Below are positions 37,309-46,215 of a DNA stretch of 64,000 nt, in pieces. The stretch comes from Gemmatimonadota bacterium (GTDB lineage Bacteria > Gemmatimonadota > Gemmatimonadetes > Longimicrobiales > Gaopeijiaceae). Positions within the stretch are counted from its first letter, which is position 1. Every line of letters begins with the position of its first letter. Below the pieces are notes generated by a model, which saw nothing but the letters and a program-made list of their open reading frames with translations, was not told the DNA's origin and ran no database searches. The stretch spans positions 1 to 64,000 of the forward strand of contig SKKN01000003.1 in assembly GCA_007121455.1 (NCBI GenBank), in the 5' to 3' direction. The translations under genes were made by a program, and so were the position numbers.

Positions 37309-38308
37309 TCAAATCCTTTCGGCCCATCGTGCTTCGGCCAGGGACGTCCAGGGCCTTCGCGCGCTCGTAGAGCCTCGTTTTCGGCAGCTTGTCCAGGCTC
37401 TCGTCCTCCGGGGAGTGGCCGCTTCCATTTCCACTTCCGTTTCCGGTGGATCCGTCCTCTCCCTCCAGCCTGAGGCGTATCGTCTCGAGGAGGTCGACCT
37501 CCTCGAAGTCCTCGGATGGCTCGGGTGTCGGGTCCGGACGGGCATCGCCCTCCTCCACCTCGATGACGTCCCTTCCGGCTTCGTGCTTCCGGGACGCCAA
37601 TCGACGGAGATCCTCCGAGTAGTCGTCCCGCAGCTCTCCCGGGTCGAGGGCGTCCCGGCTCGAGCGCGCAATCGACGCTTCAAGGCGCCTTACCTCCGCT
37701 TCGCCTACCTTCTCCGCGGCCGTGAGCCCCATCTCGTCGGGATTTCGGAGCTCTTCTTGAAAGCGGAGCGTCTCCGCGCATAGGATCCCGTCCTCGGCCA
37801 GGATGGCGACCAGGTATTCCTTGTTTCTCATCACGAAGCTCGCGATCCCTGCACGCTGCGATCGCTCCATGGCCTCAGCGAGGAGGCGGTAGGCCTTGTT
37901 CGAATCCCCGGTCGGGGTGAGGAAGTAGGAGCGTTGGAAGAAGAGAGGGGGGATGTCGGAACGGGGCACAAAGACCTTGAGGTCGATCTCCCGGCTCTTC
38001 TTCGGCTCGACGGTCTCCAGCTCCTCATCGGAAACGACGACGTACTGGTCGGGTTCCACCTCGAACCCTCGCACGATCTCGTCGGGCTCCACTGCGCGTT
38101 CGTGTAAAGGACAAAAGTAGCGGCGGCGAAGAGGCGTGCCGTCCTGGTCCAGCATCCGGAGCGAGACGGCGCGGCGACGGATCGCCGGGAAGAGCTGCAC
38201 AGGCACGCTGATCAACCCGAACGTGATCGTCCCTGTCCAGAAGGCATGCGGCGTCGGGCGCCCTGGCTCGGCTTTCCGTCCCTCGTTTGCGGATTTCGCT
38301 TGCGGCAT
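37265..38308 (-). CDS. ku: Ku protein with C-terminal SAP-like tail
   Basis: A 347-residue bacterial Ku, the DNA-end-binding partner of LigD. The core opens with AFWTGTITFGLISVPVQLFPA and holds RYFCPLHERAVEPDEIVRGFEVEPDQYV, SREIDLKVFVPRSDIPPLFFQRSYFL and SDEELETVEPKKS. After an acidic linker of about 60 residues with a Gly/Asn/Ser run, the end LPKTRLYERAKALDVPGRST resembles a SAP or HeH DNA-binding helix pair. ATG at 38308 has GGAGG six bases before it; an upstream extension is not used. Its stop lies inside ligD on the other strand. A second Ku gene precedes it. Confidence 0.95.
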   Translation of the reverse strand: MPQAKSANEGRKAEPGRPTPHAFWTGTITFGLISVPVQLFPAIRRRAVSLRMLDQDGTPLRRRYFCPLHERAVEPDEIVRGFEVEPDQYVVVSDEELETVEPKKSREIDLKVFVPRSDIPPLFFQRSYFLTPTGDSNKAYRLLAEAMERSQRAGIASFVMRNKEYLVAILAEDGILCAETLRFQEELRNPDEMGLTAAEKVGEAEVRRLEASIARSSRDALDPGELRDDYSEDLRRLASRKHEAGRDVIEVEEGDARPDPTPEPSEDFEEVDLLETIRLRLEGEDGSTGNGSGNGSGHSPEDESLDKLPKTRLYERAKALDVPGRSTMGRKDLINALRRRRRPSSTS

Positions 38309-38351
38309 CGAATTCCTCCGATCCCCAGCCCCGATACGTGGTGCTGCCTGC

Positions 38352-39125
38352 TCACCCCAGGTGTGCGATGCTTTCCTCGAGGAGCCTCGCGAGGTCGTCG
38401 GGCTCCTGTGCCGATTCATCCTCCTGGGGAGGAGCGGACACTTCCTCACCTCGGCGCTTCCGCTCGATGAGCTCCAGCACGCGAGCCCGATATTCATCGT
38501 GGAAGGCCTTCGGGTCGAAGCGCTCCTCCAGGGCCTGGATGAACTTTTCGGCCATCTCCCGCTCCCGTCGTTCGAGCTCCCGCCCCTCCGGAGGCTCCAG
38601 GTCCGATGTGGAGATCACCTCACCGGTCCGACGCAAGGTGAGGAGCGCAAGATGAGGCCCCTCGGCGCGCAACGCCCCCGCGTAACCCTTCTTCCTCATG
38701 GTCCACCGCACGACCCCCTCCCGTTCGGCACGGCCGAGTGCTCGCACGAATGCGGAGAACGTCGAACGGCTCCCGTCCGGTCCCAGGAAGTAGGGGCGAT
38801 CGTACCACTGGTGGTTGATCGCATTGGGTGGGACGAAACGGAGGACCTCGATCTCCCGCGAAGGCTCCGGCTCCAGACCGGAAAGTTCCTCCCCCGAAAT
38901 TCGAACGAAACGGCCGGGCTCGATCTCGAGGCCACGTAGGGCATCCGAGTACTCGACGACCTTTCCCGTGGACGGATTCACCATCGCCTGGCGGAGTGGA
39001 ACGGCGTCCTCCTCGTGAAGGAGCCGAAAGCGGATGCTGCGGTCTTCGATCGCCGAGAAGATCTTGACCGGTATACGCTCGTCGTCGTAGACGATCGTTC
39101 CTCTCCAGATTGCTCGTGTCGACAT
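38352..39125 (-). CDS. ku: Second Ku protein, short form
   Basis: A 257-residue Ku paralogue directly upstream of the other ku gene, 43 bases away and on the same strand. It has the core (RAIWRGTIVYDDERIPVKIFSAIED, a GLEIEPGRFVRISGEELSGL block, EIEVLRFVPPNAINHQWYDRPYFLGP) but no C-terminal SAP-like extension. Some residues of the CPLHE region are replaced (VNPSTGKVVEYSDA). ATG at 39125 has GGAGG just before it. Two different Ku chains in tandem suggest a heterodimer, as reported for some rhizobia, but this is inference. Confidence 0.93.
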   Translation of the reverse strand: MSTRAIWRGTIVYDDERIPVKIFSAIEDRSIRFRLLHEEDAVPLRQAMVNPSTGKVVEYSDALRGLEIEPGRFVRISGEELSGLEPEPSREIEVLRFVPPNAINHQWYDRPYFLGPDGSRSTFSAFVRALGRAEREGVVRWTMRKKGYAGALRAEGPHLALLTLRRTGEVISTSDLEPPEGRELERREREMAEKFIQALEERFDPKAFHDEYRARVLELIERKRRGEEVSAPPQEDESAQEPDDLARLLEESIAHLG

Positions 39126-39323
39126 GCCTCCCGTCCTCGGGGAAGGTTCACCTCGATGCGCCTTCCGAAACCTTCTGGAAGGTTCGTGCCGCGGAGTCGG
39201 TGAGTTCCTTTCCCACGTCCCCCTTGGCGGATCGAAGGCCGGCCGTGCGGTTGGGTGGTATATCCCTTGCGCCATTCCTCTCTGGAACATGGGATTCGAC
39301 CCACACTCCGAAAGGGAGCAATC

Positions 39324-39986
39324 ATGGAAGGACTAAAAGGCGGCCGCCTCCAGCGCTCGAGGCGACGCGGACGGTTCCGCGCATCGATGAAACGGCCGAA
39401 CATCCTGCTCGTCGTAGGCGGCCTCATGACCGTCGCGGCGTGCAATGACGACGACCCAACGGCACCGGGTGAGACCGGTCTCGACCCGGGCACCTTTGAA
39501 GCGACGATATCTGGCGACCTGAGCGCATCGCTCGAAGGCACGGCCGCGTATCAGGCCTCCACATCGACGGTGAACGGTCTCTACCTCCATGCGATCCAAC
39601 TCGTCCCGGAGAACCAATTTCCCGGCGAGCCAAGTTGGTTCATGTTCGCGGGGAGCGAGCCGGAGCTCGAGGAAGGCACCTATCCGGTGGTGAGGGTCAC
39701 CGAGGAGGATTGGGAAGAAGCGGAAGCGGGCTGGGTACCCGAAGCACTCACCGAGGGCGTCGGCTACCTCGGCTTCTTCAGTGAGGAAGGGGTGTGGGCC
39801 TCGATCGTTCTTTCGAGCGATGGAGAGATCACATTCCGGTGGACGGACGCAGGAGGCCTCGAAGGGGAGTTCGCCATCCAGGGGGATGGCCGCAGGGTCG
39901 AGTTCACAGGCGAAGCGGAGGAGGACATCAGCGTAGATCTCGCGGGCGCCTTCCATGCGGTTCCCGGATCGATCACGCTTCCCTGA
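39324..39986 (+). CDS. Predicted lipoprotein
   Basis: A 220-residue exported protein with an arginine-rich N-region, hydrophobic segment and lipobox VAAC, followed by NDDDPTAPGETG, a style seen often in Gemmatimonadota lipoproteins. The mature part has beta-rich stretches such as DLSASLEGTAAY and EITFRWTDAGGLEGEFAIQGDG and likely forms a sandwich domain. ATG at 39324 has AGGGAG six bases upstream; ATG at 39387 is inside the leader. No function is known. It is divergent from the Ku genes. Confidence 0.75.
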   Translation: MEGLKGGRLQRSRRRGRFRASMKRPNILLVVGGLMTVAACNDDDPTAPGETGLDPGTFEATISGDLSASLEGTAAYQASTSTVNGLYLHAIQLVPENQFPGEPSWFMFAGSEPELEEGTYPVVRVTEEDWEEAEAGWVPEALTEGVGYLGFFSEEGVWASIVLSSDGEITFRWTDAGGLEGEFAIQGDGRRVEFTGEAEEDISVDLAGAFHAVPGSITLP

Positions 39987-40267
39987 CGCTGCTCCGTCAT
40001 ATCCTCCGGCCGGCGGCCTCCGAGGCACACGGCCCGGTCGGCAGCGGATTGATCGGCCGGGATCCGGGCGAGCGTGAGCACCCTTTTTTCCCCGGAGCCG
40101 CCCGTAAGTTGCCCGCGTGTGAAGCACACGGCTGGGGCACGGCCTTGATCCGGGGGTCGGCACGGATTGTGCATTTTCTCCCCCGGCACGGAGCGGGGGT
40201 TTCCGGACGGCCGGTACGACCCGCTGCAGTGCATTCATCTCCGGAAAGTAAAACGGGAGGACGAACG

Positions 40268-40759
40268 ATGCCGATGAGAAATCTGCAGGATGCTCTTGTC
40301 GAGGAAATGCAGGACCTCCTCCACGCCGAGCGACAGATCAAAGCAGCCTTGCCCAGGATGGCCGAGAAGGCGTCGAACGACCAACTCAGGAACGCCTTCG
40401 AAGAGCACATCAAGCAGACCGAGGGTCACATCGAGCGGCTGGAGCAGGCGTTTCGGGAGATCGGCGCCGAGGCGAAGGCGAAAACGTGCGAAGGGATCCA
40501 GGGCATCCTCAAGGAAGGCGAGGAGTTGATGAACGACGACGTGGATCCGGACGTGCTGAATGCGATCCTGATCGCGTCCGCCCAGAAGGTCGAGCACTAC
40601 GAGATCGCGAGCTACGGAACCGTGTGTACGTGGGCGCAGATGCTCAAGCACGGGAAGGCCGCCGACCTGCTCCGGCAGAGCCTGGACGAAGAAAAGCAGA
40701 CGGACGAACGGCTCACCCGCCTAGCGGAGGAGAACGTCAACAAGAGGGCGCAGGCGTAG
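40268..40759 (+). CDS. DUF892 ferritin-like protein (YciE/YciF family)
   Basis: A 163-residue four-helix-bundle protein of the YciE/YciF (DUF892) family, related to ferritins and rubrerythrins. It begins NLQDALVEEMQDLLHAERQIKAALPRM and holds the carboxylate/His-bearing helices FEEHIKQTEGHIERLEQAF and SAQKVEHYEIASYGTVCTWAQ, which would carry the di-metal site. The start has GGGAGGA six bases before. Family members are general-stress proteins in enterobacteria and pseudomonads. It is monocistronic here; the 281-bp gap upstream shows nothing distinctive. Confidence 0.9.
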   Translation: MPMRNLQDALVEEMQDLLHAERQIKAALPRMAEKASNDQLRNAFEEHIKQTEGHIERLEQAFREIGAEAKAKTCEGIQGILKEGEELMNDDVDPDVLNAILIASAQKVEHYEIASYGTVCTWAQMLKHGKAADLLRQSLDEEKQTDERLTRLAEENVNKRAQA

Positions 40760-40922
40760 CGAATTCGCGGCACGCGCGCTGATCGAAGTAAGGTGCCGGG
40801 AACTGGTTCCGGCGCCCCGACCGGGGGGGCGGGTCCGACCAGGGGAGTGCGCTTCGGGAAACTCGAAGGCGGCAGTGTCCTGATCGGATCCGCGGGGACT
40901 CGAGAAGCCCAGGGGAGGCGTG

Positions 40923-41936
40923 ATGCGTTCGATGGACCGATCGGAAGTAGTCGTGATCACGGGGGCTTCTGCCGGCGTGGGACGCGCCACGGCGATGGAG
41001 TTCGCACGCCGCGGGGCTCGTATCGGCTTGTTGGCGCGCGGTCGAGCCGGCCTCGAGGGTGCTCGCCGGGACGTGGAAGAGCGAGGTGGCGAGGCTCTCG
41101 TGATCCCGACGGACGTGGCGGACGCGGAGGCCGTGGAAGCGGCCGCCGGACAGGTCGAAGAGGAGTTCGGCCCCATCGACGTTTGGGTCAACAACGCAAT
41201 GACATCGGTGTTCTCACCCATCCGGGAGATGCAGGCGGAGGAGTTCCGGCGAGTGACCGAGGTGACGTATCTCGGATATGTCCACGGGGTGCTGTCCGCG
41301 CTCCGGCGCATGCAGCCGCGGGACAGAGGGGTGATCGTGAACGTCGGGTCCGCCCTCGGCTTCCGCGGCATCCCCCTGCAGTCTGCCTACTGCGCGGCGA
41401 AGCATGCGATTCAGGGGCTCACCGAATCGCTTCGCTCGGAGCTCCTGCATGACGAAAGTCGGGTGCGCGTCACCGAAGTCCACCTTCCGGCGTTGAACAC
41501 CCCCCAGTTCAGCTGGGTCAAGAGCAGGCTTCCCCGTCGGTCGCAGCCGGTGCCACCGATCTTTCAGCCGGAGATCGCCGCCGAAGCGGTCAAATTCGCG
41601 GTAGACAGCGGCCGACGGCATGTGTGGGTCGGGTGGTCCACCCTCCGAACGGTTGCGGGCAACGCGATCGTACCGGAGTACGTCGACCGGTTCCTCTCCC
41701 GCGAGGGATACGAGGGGCAGCAGACCGATGAACCGGAGGGGGAGCGACCCCACAACCTCTGGGAGCCGGTCGACGAGAACGAGGATCACGGGGTGCACGG
41801 AACCTTCGATGATGTGGCCTCCGGACGAAGTCTACAGTTTTGGGCAAGCCGTCACCGCCGGAAGCTGGGAATCCTCGGTGCAGGGGTGGCCGCCGGGGTG
41901 ACCGGCCTGATGATTCGAAATGGAGGGGGTGGATGA
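40923..41936 (+). CDS. SDR-family oxidoreductase with C-terminal extension
   Basis: A 337-residue short-chain dehydrogenase. Cofactor motif TGASAGVGRATAMEFARRGAR, NNA box WVNNAMTSVFSPI, catalytic SAYCAAKHAIQG (YxxxK) and VEVHLPALNTPQFSWVKS are all normal. About 90 residues follow the SDR core. The extension ends in a small hydrophobic Gly/Ala segment (LGAGVAAGVTGLMI) that may anchor it to the membrane. ATG 40923 has AGGGGAGG upstream. It is first in a three-gene run with the ASRT-like and GH15 genes (gaps 58 and 25 bp). The substrate is not evident. Confidence 0.88.
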   Translation: MRSMDRSEVVVITGASAGVGRATAMEFARRGARIGLLARGRAGLEGARRDVEERGGEALVIPTDVADAEAVEAAAGQVEEEFGPIDVWVNNAMTSVFSPIREMQAEEFRRVTEVTYLGYVHGVLSALRRMQPRDRGVIVNVGSALGFRGIPLQSAYCAAKHAIQGLTESLRSELLHDESRVRVTEVHLPALNTPQFSWVKSRLPRRSQPVPPIFQPEIAAEAVKFAVDSGRRHVWVGWSTLRTVAGNAIVPEYVDRFLSREGYEGQQTDEPEGERPHNLWEPVDENEDHGVHGTFDDVASGRSLQFWASRHRRKLGILGAGVAAGVTGLMIRNGGGG

Positions 41937-41994
41937 CGGTGGGTTCCGCTACGGGCTTGGCCTCCCACTCCGATCTCGATCGGAAAGTGTATGC

Positions 41995-42372
41995 ATGACC
42001 GAAGCGATCGGCCATCGCCGCTGGGCGATCCCCGAGGGCTACATCCCGGCGCAGAGCCACGGTCCCGAGCCCGAGATGCTCAGCCACGAGACGGCGTGCA
42101 TCCTGAACACCGGTCCGGACGAGGCGCGTATCTCGATCATGGTGTACTTCGAGGACCAAGATCCGGTCGGGCCGTACCGGGTCGTCGTACCGCCGCGGCG
42201 GACCCTGCATCTGCGGTTCAACGACCTCGACGACCCGGCACCCATTCCCCTGGCCACCGACTACGCGAGCGTGATCGAAGCGAACGTGCCCATCGTGGTG
42301 CAGCACACCCGCCTCGATTCACGGCAGGCAGAAAATGCCCTTCTCTCCGTGACGCCGTACGGAACGGATTGA
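41995..42372 (+). CDS. Sensory-rhodopsin-transducer family protein (ASRT-like)
   Basis: A 125-residue soluble protein of the ASRT family, first known as the transducer of Anabaena sensory rhodopsin. It has RRWAIPEGYIPAQSHG, then ETACILNTGPDEARISIMVYFEDQDPVGPYRV, then LHLRFNDL and VPIVVQHTRLDSRQAENAL, a compact beta-sandwich pattern. No rhodopsin gene is near, so a light-sensing partner is unlikely in this organism. It lies between an SDR and a GH15 enzyme, in line with proposals that the fold binds sugars or related metabolites. A short GGAA stretch is the only ribosome-binding candidate. Confidence 0.88.
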   Translation: MTEAIGHRRWAIPEGYIPAQSHGPEPEMLSHETACILNTGPDEARISIMVYFEDQDPVGPYRVVVPPRRTLHLRFNDLDDPAPIPLATDYASVIEANVPIVVQHTRLDSRQAENALLSVTPYGTD

Positions 42373-42397
42373 CGGTGCCCGCGATGGTTCTCTTCCT

Positions 42398-44305
42398 GTG
42401 AGCGAAGGTCCACGTCGCACGCCCGCCTATCGCCCCATTGCGGATTACGGGGTCGTGGGAAACGAGTGCTCCGCGGCGCTGGTTCGGATCGATGGAAGCA
42501 TCGACTGGTGCTGCCTCCCCTTCCTGGACAGCCCCTCGGTCTTCGGTGCCCTCCTCGATGCTCGCCGCGGCGGCTATTTCCTGGTGCACCCGACTACCCC
42601 CGCCACGGACCGGTCGCAGAGATATGTGGACGACACGAACGTCCTGGTGACGGTCTTCGAGACGGACGGAGGGCGGCTCGAGGTGTGGGATTACATGCCC
42701 GCTGGAGGGCGGGTCGCCCAGGCGGATCCGGCACCGGCCGAGCCCTCGATCTACCGGCACGTCCGCTGCGCGGGTGGTCGGGTCGAGGTCGAGACCGTGT
42801 GGGTTCCACGGCTCGATTACGGCCGCGGCAAGACGCACGTCGAGCGGTCAGCGGATGGGTTCCTCGCGCACGGGTACGGAGGGGTCCTCGGGATCGCCGG
42901 ATTGGAAGGTGGCTCCGTCCAGAGCTCCGATTCGGACTCGGGGCCGGTCGTGGTCGAGCGCTTCCACCTCGAGGCGGGGGAGGAGCGGGTTCTGCGCACG
43001 ACCTGGGATGACCGACATCCGCAGGCAAACCCGAAGGAAGCCCGTGTACGACTGGAGTCGACGATTCGTGAGTGGCGCTCCTGGGTTGAGCGGGCCGAGT
43101 TGGAGGAGGGCCGGGCGTGGGCAGGAGCGTGGCAGAAAGAGGTGGTGCGCTCCGAGCTTCTCCTCAAGCTCATGACGCAGCCCCGCTCCGGGGCCCTCGC
43201 CGCAGCGCCCACCACGTCCCTTCCCGAGACGATCGGAGGAGTTCGCAACTGGGACTACCGCTTCGCCTGGATCCGTGACTCGGCCCAGATCGCCCAGGCG
43301 TTCTTCGCGGTCGGCCATCCGGAGCATGTGGATGCCTTCATCCGCTGGGCGGAGAAGGTCGCAAGCATGAGCGACGTCACTTCAGGCTCAGCGATTCCGA
43401 TTCTCCATCCGCTACGGCCCGATGCCCGGGTGGGCGAGGTGAAGCTGGATCACCTGGAGGGCTATCGCGGGTCCCGGCCGGTCCGGGTCGGCAATGCAGC
43501 CGCCGACCAGGTGCAACTCGACGTGTATGGCGAGCTCCTGAACGCCGTTTCCGAACGCGTCCGACTCAGTGAGAAGTTCGATCCGCAGGCAGGGCCGTTC
43601 CTATCGGAAATCGCGGATGCAGCGTGCCGGAAGTGGCGGCTCCCGGACTTCGGAATCTGGGAGATGAAGAACGGGCCCTCCCACCAGGTCTACTCGAAGG
43701 CGATGGTCTGGACCGCGCTCCACCGCGCCCTCTGGTTGGAGGAGGAGGGGTACCTCCAGGGGGCCGTCGAGACGTGGCGGTCGACGATGGAGCGGATCAG
43801 GGAGGAAGTCCTCCGGTTCGGGTATGACGAGGAGTTGGGGAGCTTCGTTCAGCGGTATGGCGCGCAGGATCTCGATGCGGCCAACCTCCTCCTCCCGATG
43901 ATGGAGTTTCTTCCTCCCGACGATCCCCGCGTGCAGAGTACGATCGATCGTACTCTTGAGCGTCTCACGGTGAACGATCTGGTCTACAGGTATCGAACCT
44001 ACGACGGCCTTCCCGGCGAGGAGGGATGCTTCGTCCTCGCCACCTTCTGGCTGGTCGATGCCCTGGCGCTATCCGATCGGTTGGATGAAGCGAACCGGGT
44101 CTTCGAGTCACTCCTCGGCCGGGTGAACCATCTCGGGCTCCTATCGGAGCAGATCGATCCGTATTCCGGTGAGTTCCTGGGAAACTTCCCGCAGGCCTAC
44201 TCCCACCTGGGGTTGATCAACTCGACCCTCTACCTGGGAATGAAAGAAGGCAGGGATCTTCCGGTCGGTCCCCTTCTGGGTGCACGTGCGGCCGGCACGG
44301 ACTGA
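42398..44305 (+). CDS. Glycoside hydrolase family 15 protein (glucoamylase/trehalase-like)
   Basis: A 635-residue cytoplasmic enzyme of the GH15 family. It has an N-terminal beta-sandwich domain (YRPIADYGVVGNECSAALV, DGSIDWCCLPFLDSPSVF) and a C-terminal (alpha/alpha)6 catalytic barrel. GGVRNWDYRFAWIRDSAQ is the first catalytic box, with GIWEMKNGPSHQVYSKAMVWTALHRAL later. Family substrates are trehalose, maltose or short glucans; mycobacterial relatives are trehalases. No signal peptide is seen. GTG start at 42398 follows the ASRT gene by 25 bases. The gene ends exactly at a hairpin shared with the convergent DUF2071 gene. Confidence 0.9.
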   Translation: MSEGPRRTPAYRPIADYGVVGNECSAALVRIDGSIDWCCLPFLDSPSVFGALLDARRGGYFLVHPTTPATDRSQRYVDDTNVLVTVFETDGGRLEVWDYMPAGGRVAQADPAPAEPSIYRHVRCAGGRVEVETVWVPRLDYGRGKTHVERSADGFLAHGYGGVLGIAGLEGGSVQSSDSDSGPVVVERFHLEAGEERVLRTTWDDRHPQANPKEARVRLESTIREWRSWVERAELEEGRAWAGAWQKEVVRSELLLKLMTQPRSGALAAAPTTSLPETIGGVRNWDYRFAWIRDSAQIAQAFFAVGHPEHVDAFIRWAEKVASMSDVTSGSAIPILHPLRPDARVGEVKLDHLEGYRGSRPVRVGNAAADQVQLDVYGELLNAVSERVRLSEKFDPQAGPFLSEIADAACRKWRLPDFGIWEMKNGPSHQVYSKAMVWTALHRALWLEEEGYLQGAVETWRSTMERIREEVLRFGYDEELGSFVQRYGAQDLDAANLLLPMMEFLPPDDPRVQSTIDRTLERLTVNDLVYRYRTYDGLPGEEGCFVLATFWLVDALALSDRLDEANRVFESLLGRVNHLGLLSEQIDPYSGEFLGNFPQAYSHLGLINSTLYLGMKEGRDLPVGPLLGARAAGTD

Positions 44306-44329
44306 CGAGCCGGCTACTCTCCGGCTCGT
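44305..44329. terminator. Hairpin exactly filling a convergent intergenic gap
   Basis: The arms ACGAGCCGG and CCGGCTCGT are perfectly complementary over 9 bp with a 7-base loop. The left arm starts on the last base of the GH15 stop codon, and the right arm ends on the base next to the stop of the convergent DUF2071 gene. It is most likely a compact bidirectional terminator. Confidence 0.65.
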
Positions 44330-45094
44330 TCACACGCGGGAGCCGGGCCCTACCTTCTTCGGAGGCCACGCCACCACATCCAGTTGGCGGGCCACATGGG
44401 TGAGCATCGGCTCAGGCTCGAGGCTCAAGTCCAGCGGAGCCGCCATCGTGTTCGTGTGGATGTGCGGTTCGCCCACCTGGAGAGGCCAGGGCGCGTGGTG
44501 GACCTCCCCTCGGTAGAGGCAGTCCCCATCGTGGCTGTACAGACAGTACCGCTCCGTCAACCAATGCTCGAGCGTGCCTGGATCGGCATGGTAGACAGGG
44601 CCCGTGGCCTTGTAGGACGCCCGGAAGCGAACCGGGTCGTCCTCCTCATCGAGTCGCTCGCTCTCATACCTCACTTCGCCATCCTCCTGCACCTCCAATG
44701 CCATCTTTGCCGGATAGTAGGGAAGGTGATACGTCCAGCGAGCGCCCCGCACGGCCAAGGAGTTGGCGGCATCGAGGCTGAAGAACCAGATGCCCGGCTT
44801 CCCCTCCGCGGAGACGTAGGTGCGGAGGTTCATTTCCGGAAACGAGGAGATGCCAGGCAGTGGAGGGGTGAGACGCGCCCGTACGCCGCTCATCAGGAAG
44901 GGCGTGAGCCCCAGCCATGCGGTGTCGCCAAAGGTGTCCAGGCTCAGGCCCGGGGGAAGCAGTCGCCTCAGGTGATCCGGGTCGACCGGCCAATGGAGGA
45001 AGGCAAGATGCTCCCAGCGCATGAAGAGGACCCAGGGCCCCCGCGGGACCGGCCAGGGCCGATGGGCAGTGGGTGCAGGTGCTCCGAGTATCAT
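44330..45094 (-). CDS. DUF2071 / YqjF-family protein
   Basis: A 254-residue soluble protein of the YqjF (DUF2071) family. Diagnostic segments are WEHLAFLHWPVDPDHLRRLLPPGLSLDTFGDTAWLGLTPF, a split here into family pieces, then NLRTYVSAEGKPGIWFFSLDA and HLPYYPAKM. It ends in HIHTNTMAAPLDLSLEPEP. The ATG at 45094 carries GTAGGAGG before it, and this ribosome site belongs to the 3' end of a decayed SDR gene whose stop overlaps the ATG. Function is unknown; family members are often in stress or acetoacetate-decarboxylase-like contexts. Confidence 0.88.
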   Translation of the reverse strand: MILGAPAPTAHRPWPVPRGPWVLFMRWEHLAFLHWPVDPDHLRRLLPPGLSLDTFGDTAWLGLTPFLMSGVRARLTPPLPGISSFPEMNLRTYVSAEGKPGIWFFSLDAANSLAVRGARWTYHLPYYPAKMALEVQEDGEVRYESERLDEEDDPVRFRASYKATGPVYHADPGTLEHWLTERYCLYSHDGDCLYRGEVHHAPWPLQVGEPHIHTNTMAAPLDLSLEPEPMLTHVARQLDVVAWPPKKVGPGSRV

Positions 45095-45180
45095 CCTCCT
45101 ACCAGTTCCCCGCCATTCGGATGCAGGGTCTGACCCGTGAAGTAGGTGGAATCGCTCGATGCGAGAAAGAGATAGCGTGC
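45091..45180 (-). pseudogene. C-terminal remnant of an SDR gene
   Basis: Upstream of DUF2071 the minus strand encodes ARYLFLASSDSTYFTGQT then LHPNGGELVGG and TGA, the typical end of a short-chain dehydrogenase (LASxxSxYxTGQ, xxNGG). About 30 residues remain. The frame further upstream has no SDR sequence. The stop overlaps the DUF2071 start as ATGA, showing that the two were once a coupled operon. Confidence 0.65.
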
Positions 45181-45301
45181 TGGGGCGGGGGAGTATCTCC
45201 CTGCTGCTTCATCTCGGTCCTCCATCTACGGATAAAGACGCGGCGTGGATGTCCGTAGCTGAGCGAGTGCAAATCGCCCGGTGCCGCTGCGACACGATTC
45301 T

Positions 45302-46084
45302 TCAGCCCTTCAGGAGCGACTGGCCGCCGTCGATCCATATCTCGGTGCCCGTGACGTGGCCCGAAGCGTCGGATGCGAGGAACAGGACGAGTTCCGCCAC
45401 GTCCTCGGCCGATGCCGGACGGTCATCCGTGAGGGGAATGGCGTCGTCGGGAACCGCTCGTGGGTCGCGCATGAGGGACGTATCGCGGTCGTCCGTATGC
45501 TCGTCGAGGTCCGTCTCCACTGCACCAGGACACACGACGTTCACGCGGATCCGGTGCTTGGCGAGCTCGAGCGCGAGCATCCTGCCCAGGACCACCTGTG
45601 CGCCCTTGGTGCAGGCGTACGCCGTGGCTCCCGTGTTGCTGAACATCCGCGTCCCGTTCACTGAGGAGGTGACGATGATCGAGCCGCCGCGCTCCCGCAG
45701 GTACGGAACGGCATACTTGAGAGTGAGAAACGTACCGTTGAGGTTGATGTCGACCGTGCTCCGCCACTCCTCCGGGGATAGCTCCTCGATCGGAGCCCAG
45801 ACTCCGTTTACGCCGGCGTTCGCGAAGACGATGTCGAGGCGGCCCCAGCGGTCGATGACCTGCCCGTAGCCACCTTCGAGGGCCTCCGCCTCGACGATGT
45901 CCACAGCGAGGGGGAGCGCCTCATGCCCCTGACCCCGAATCCCCGCTGCAACCCCGTTCAGGTCCTCCTCCGTTCGGCCCAGCAGAGCGACCCGCGCGCC
46001 TTCCCGGGCGAGCCGTCGCGCCGCGGCCGCTCCGATTCCCGACCCAGCTCCGGTCACCACCGCCACCCGCTCCTTCAATTGCAT
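45302..46084 (-). CDS. SDR-family oxidoreductase, glucose-dehydrogenase-like
   Basis: A 260-residue classical SDR with complete motifs: TGAGSGIGAAAARRLAREGARVAL, NAGVNG, catalytic Ser in IIVTSSVNGTR, YACTK for the Tyr/Lys pair and PGAVETDL. The end, GHVTGTEIWIDGGQSLL, is canonical. The start at 46084 has AGGAGG six bases before it. The reading frame remains open far upstream, but that part is antisense shadow over the next gene. Its substrate is unknown; related proteins act on glucose, alcohols or acyl chains. Confidence 0.9.
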   Translation of the reverse strand: MQLKERVAVVTGAGSGIGAAAARRLAREGARVALLGRTEEDLNGVAAGIRGQGHEALPLAVDIVEAEALEGGYGQVIDRWGRLDIVFANAGVNGVWAPIEELSPEEWRSTVDINLNGTFLTLKYAVPYLRERGGSIIVTSSVNGTRMFSNTGATAYACTKGAQVVLGRMLALELAKHRIRVNVVCPGAVETDLDEHTDDRDTSLMRDPRAVPDDAIPLTDDRPASAEDVAELVLFLASDASGHVTGTEIWIDGGQSLLKG

Positions 46085-46215
46085 CTGCACCTCCTGCGGT
46101 ACCGTCGAAGGATCCCCCGCGAAGGATTGAGTGGTTCGCGAAGGGCCGCACTGAGCCCACCTCCGAGTGCAAAAACCAGACCTGCTCCACACCGGGGGGA
46201 GGTGTGGTGTGCCGG

